Under the pieces are notes generated by a model that saw only the letters and a program-made list of their open reading frames with translations, had not been told where the DNA came from and searched no databases. From positions 1 to 42,488 of the forward strand of contig CAZMLE010000032.1 in NCBI GenBank assembly GCA_964567045.1: a stretch of 42,488 nt of DNA, given 5' to 3'. Source of the stretch: JAFNGF01 sp964567045 (lineage in GTDB: Bacteria > Planctomycetota > Phycisphaerae > Sedimentisphaerales > Anaerobacaceae). Shown here one piece after another: positions 39,502 to 42,488 of the stretch (position 1 is the stretch's first letter; every line of letters starts with the position of its first letter). The position numbers were made by a program, and so were the translations under genes.

Positions 39502-42315
39502 ATGGCTAAATCAAAAGACAACCAAGCCTTCTCACAGTTGTACTTGGCTGACGCCCTCCAAGGCGAAGTCCAAGCCTGGGTTGACCAGGGCTATAACGGC
39601 GTAACTAATACCACCCTCGAACTTCTCAATTACTGGTTTAATCGCGACCAGGAATCGAGCGAATGTTTTTATCCCTGCCAGAGACGTGCCATTGAAACCA
39701 TTATTTATTGCTACGAAATCCTCAAACCCAAAACCCTCAAAGAACTCTTTGAAAAAGCCGCTCCCGAAGCCCTATATCAACATCTGCCATTAAAAAACGA
39801 AGTAGAAAGCATTCGCTTTCCCAAATACGCCCTGAAAATGGCGACCGGCTCAGGCAAAACGTGGGTCCTCGCAGCACTGCTTGTCTGGCAGTATTTCAAC
39901 AACCTAAATAACGAGGAAGGCAATTATTCTTTCCGTTTTCTTGTCGTTACTCCGGGTCACGAAGTCCTCAACCGTATGCTTGACTCCTTCAAAGGCAAGC
40001 GCGACCCCAAAACCGGAAACCGCGACCCTCAAAAATCTGATTATAACCTATCTCTTTTTATGCCCGATGGCTCACTGTGGCGAGACCGGTTCCATCTCGA
40101 AATCAAAGAACCCTACGACATCCAGCCCAATACATCTGCCCCCGATGGCCCCTTTGTCTATATTACAAACTGGCAGCAGTTCCGTTTCAAAAAAGCCGCC
40201 CAGGACCTCTGGGCTCAATTTACCGGCGAAGACGTCGAAGAAACCCCGCGCGGCGAAATCATCCTCGACTTTCTCTCTGAATTCCCTGACCTGATTGTTA
40301 TGAACGACGAAGCCCACCACGTCCACGGCAAGCAAGCTGCAACTGGTGACGAATTGGTTTGGCGACAGTTTATGACTCGTCTTTACGACCGCCTCAGCCA
40401 ACAACATAAAGACCAGTTCGGCCCATTTATCCAGATCGATTTCTCCGCAACGCCATTTTATGGCAGTGGCGAAAAAAGAGATTACTTTCCTCACATCGTT
40501 TACGATTACCCCCTGATAAACGCCACGCACAATATGCTTGTCAAACAACTCTTCCTCGAAGAGCGCCAGTCCATTGCCGGCGAATCTTTGGAAGAACTTG
40601 ATTTCAGAGCAGAACGCCTCGAACCCGATGGAACGCACAAAAGAGGTGCCATAGCAGCCCTTTCCGCAGGCCAAAAACTTCTCTTGGCAATAGGTAAATC
40701 AAAACTCGAACAACTGGCCGCTGAATTTAAGGTAAAAACACTCGATAAAAAACCCGTTATGCTTGTCCTCTGCGAAGATACCGCTGTCGCCAATCTGGTC
40801 AAAGACCATTTCGCCACACTCACCGACGAAAACGCTTCATTCTACGACGACTCAAAGGTAGTGCTGATTCATTCCGCCCTCAGAGATTCAGCACTTGAGC
40901 AGGCCCGTAGAAACCTCGATAAAATAGATATTGATGACGACCCTCTAAGAGTAATCATATCCGTTCTCATGTTGCGTGAGGGCTTCGACAAAAATAATAT
41001 CTGTGTGATTGTCGTCTTACGAGCCACAGAAGCAGACCTGCTGCTTGAGCAAATCGTAGGGCGTGGACTAAGATTAATGTTCCCTGCAAATTCTCACCCT
41101 GAACTACAGGACTCAAAAAAGCAGGCCTACGAGGAAATACGCCTAAATAAAACCCCCTCCAATTCCTTGGATTTCCTGTTTGTTGTAGAGCATCCGAGGT
41201 TCCGCGCGTTTTACGAAAGCTTAAAGCAAGAGGGTTACATTATTGGGACCGGCGACACAAGCCAAACTACTTCTACCGGCGATATAATCCCGGTCGATGC
41301 TATTCCCGAAAGAATGCCTCAATTTGACATTGCCTGGCCTATACAGATTTTCGACGAGGGCCGTCTCCCCGAACTTTCCCAGATCGACCTCAGTATCCTC
41401 CCCAAATATCCTTCCGATTTTGACCAACTAAAACAATTTCTCTCTAAACTTGTTATTCAGGAAACCCACGTGGAGACCGGCAAGAAAACAAAACTCTGGA
41501 AACTCGATAACGAATACTTCGATTATAACTTTTTCTTGATGCAGGCCTCAAAAGCAGTCGCAACAAAAGGCAAAAGTTTCATCCTGACCGCCAAACGTGC
41601 CGAAATCGCTGGATTGATTGATGATTATGTTTCTGCGCATTGTTTCAAACAACAGATTGATTTTACTAAGCCGGAAAACTACTGTGTCTTAAATTACCCC
41701 GATGTCTTTGACCACATTGTCAATGGCCTTCGTCAGGAAATAATCCGGCTGATTGAAGGTTACAAATATGAACCCAAAGGCGTATGGGCTACATTGTCAG
41801 AAGTTCCAAGAATAATGCTGCGAGAAAGTAAATCTGTGATAACGGATAAAAGCATTTATCCGCGACTACCTTACCAGCCCAAAGGCGGCGGTTTCGAGCG
41901 CGATTTTATGCAAAACGTGCTTAATCTTTCCTGCGAGGTCATTTCCTACGCCAAACTCGATAGACGCCACAAACTCAAAATCCAATATCGTGACGAAACA
42001 GGAATCCTTAGAACATACGAGATAGACTTCATTGTTAAAACATCTGAAAAAATGTGTCTCGTGGAAACTAAAGCTGCCAAAGACATTGACAATCCTAATG
42101 TAGCTGTAAAAGCACGTGCTGCTATTGCCTGGTGCGACCAAGCATCAACGGTCTTACCGCCAGATAAGTATAACCAGACGCAAGGTTGGGAATACCTGTT
42201 GCTGTCGGAGGCACTCTTTAGAAAAAATGAAGGTCTTGGTTTTAATGCGCTCCTTCCGCTCTGCCAAGCTCTTCGAAACAGGGTAATCGCACATGCTGGG
42301 CATAGGCTTTTCTGA
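39502..42315 (+). CDS. Type III restriction enzyme, helicase-nuclease subunit (Res)
   Basis: 937 residues. Superfamily 2 helicase motifs: Walker A ATGSGKT at 114-120, Walker B DEAHH at 269-273, and late motifs around VLMLREGFDKNN and EQIVGRGLRLMF. A PD-(D/E)XK nuclease is at the C-terminus with Asp842 (YEIDFIV) and Glu855-x-Lys857 (LVETKAAKD). With Mod it forms the ATP-dependent restriction complex that cuts unmethylated foreign DNA. AGGA lies directly before ATG 39502. All key motifs are present, so the enzyme should be active. Confidence 0.93.
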   Translation: MAKSKDNQAFSQLYLADALQGEVQAWVDQGYNGVTNTTLELLNYWFNRDQESSECFYPCQRRAIETIIYCYEILKPKTLKELFEKAAPEALYQHLPLKNEVESIRFPKYALKMATGSGKTWVLAALLVWQYFNNLNNEEGNYSFRFLVVTPGHEVLNRMLDSFKGKRDPKTGNRDPQKSDYNLSLFMPDGSLWRDRFHLEIKEPYDIQPNTSAPDGPFVYITNWQQFRFKKAAQDLWAQFTGEDVEETPRGEIILDFLSEFPDLIVMNDEAHHVHGKQAATGDELVWRQFMTRLYDRLSQQHKDQFGPFIQIDFSATPFYGSGEKRDYFPHIVYDYPLINATHNMLVKQLFLEERQSIAGESLEELDFRAERLEPDGTHKRGAIAALSAGQKLLLAIGKSKLEQLAAEFKVKTLDKKPVMLVLCEDTAVANLVKDHFATLTDENASFYDDSKVVLIHSALRDSALEQARRNLDKIDIDDDPLRVIISVLMLREGFDKNNICVIVVLRATEADLLLEQIVGRGLRLMFPANSHPELQDSKKQAYEEIRLNKTPSNSLDFLFVVEHPRFRAFYESLKQEGYIIGTGDTSQTTSTGDIIPVDAIPERMPQFDIAWPIQIFDEGRLPELSQIDLSILPKYPSDFDQLKQFLSKLVIQETHVETGKKTKLWKLDNEYFDYNFFLMQASKAVATKGKSFILTAKRAEIAGLIDDYVSAHCFKQQIDFTKPENYCVLNYPDVFDHIVNGLRQEIIRLIEGYKYEPKGVWATLSEVPRIMLRESKSVITDKSIYPRLPYQPKGGGFERDFMQNVLNLSCEVISYAKLDRRHKLKIQYRDETGILRTYEIDFIVKTSEKMCLVETKAAKDIDNPNVAVKARAAIAWCDQASTVLPPDKYNQTQGWEYLLLSEALFRKNEGLGFNALLPLCQALRNRVIAHAGHRLF

Positions 42316-42417
42316 ACCAACGACTGCCCCCGGCGGCTGGCCAATAAAATAGATTTTGACCAGATGATTTACGCCCTTTACGGCCTGACGGACGGCGACC
42401 CGCCTTCGTCTAAATGA
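42316..42417 (+). pseudogene. Possible C-terminal remnant of a restriction-methylase gene
   Basis: The stretch after the Res stop can be read as a 33-codon piece ending in DFDQMIYALYGLTDGD and a stop at 42415-42417. This resembles the C-terminal tail (D-x-L-V-Y-x-L-Y-G-L-T) of many type IIG/Eco57I-like restriction-methylases. It has no start and is bounded upstream by a stop. It may be a scar of a replaced restriction gene. The antisense frame 42154-42441 is not supported. Confidence 0.4.
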
Positions 42418-42488
42418 ACTACGGCGGGCAAGAATCGCCATTGTTGAAGGGCATAGTAAATAAGAATGACGAAGTAATTTCCGCCTTC

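Noticed and set aside
42154..42441. A 95-residue minus-strand frame at the end of the window
   Set aside because: Antisense to the end of Res and to the restriction-gene remnant, with no domain and no ribosome site.

Overview
The window looks like chromosomal DNA of an uncultured planctomycete, most likely of the Phycisphaerae/Sedimentisphaerales type. This is an inference from gene content: several Gfo/Idh/MocA oxidoreductases with twin-arginine leaders, a DUF6807 (PmoA-like) protein, a large secreted LamG protein with dockerin-like segments, a PL10 pectate lyase, a beta-propeller protein with an internal methyltransferase domain, and an integrase whose active site diverges from the textbook pattern. 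A 100-N scaffold gap marks the sequence as a draft assembly.

Region 1 (1-7812, + strand) is a gas-vesicle cluster entered from its 3' part. It holds a CDC48/p97-like double AAA+ ATPase (5' end outside the window), four GvpF/L paralogues (the first with a C-terminal DnaJ J-domain), GvpG, GvpO, a fused GvpS-GvpK protein, GvpJ, and two unrecognised small genes. The order L, S-K, J follows the B. megaterium order L-S-K-J. No main shell protein GvpA is seen, so it is probably upstream. Arginine codons here are mostly AGA/AGG, unlike the next region, which suggests a separate origin.

Region 2 (7824-19855) is a carbohydrate-catabolism block on both strands: a DUF6807 protein, four Gfo/Idh/MocA dehydrogenases, three TIM-barrel sugar isomerase/epimerases, an enolase-superfamily protein and one GT4-like glycosyltransferase. 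It looks like a set for oxidising, epimerising and dehydrating unusual sugars or sugar acids. Region 3 (19995-30135) carries an SH3-domain protein, a rhomboid protease with a TPR-like tail, a PL10 pectate lyase overlapping an M24 aminopeptidase, an FG-GAP/VCBS protein and the 1186-residue LamG/dockerin-like protein.

Region 4 (30349-35321) has lexA with a candidate GTTC-N7-GTTC box, a very acidic 62-residue protein, a MITE-like inverted-repeat element, the propeller-methyltransferase protein and tRNA-Lys(UUU). Region 5 (35468-42417) resembles a defence island: integrase, helix-turn-helix protein, an unknown gene, a complete type III restriction-modification pair and a possible remnant of another restriction gene.

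The strongest unexplained signal is a dense population of short dispersed repeats. Some are degenerate tracts with an exact 7-bp period (AATTGNN, CTGAAAA, CAGACGA/CAGAGGA, CTCTCGT); others are hairpin modules (CCCCGC..., GGGGCTAAA..., ATTCCCGC...). They fill intergenic gaps and also sit in frame inside coding sequences. A second highlight is that the gas-vesicle cluster appears to carry its own chaperone parts: an unfoldase-like ATPase beside a GvpF/L-J-domain fusion.
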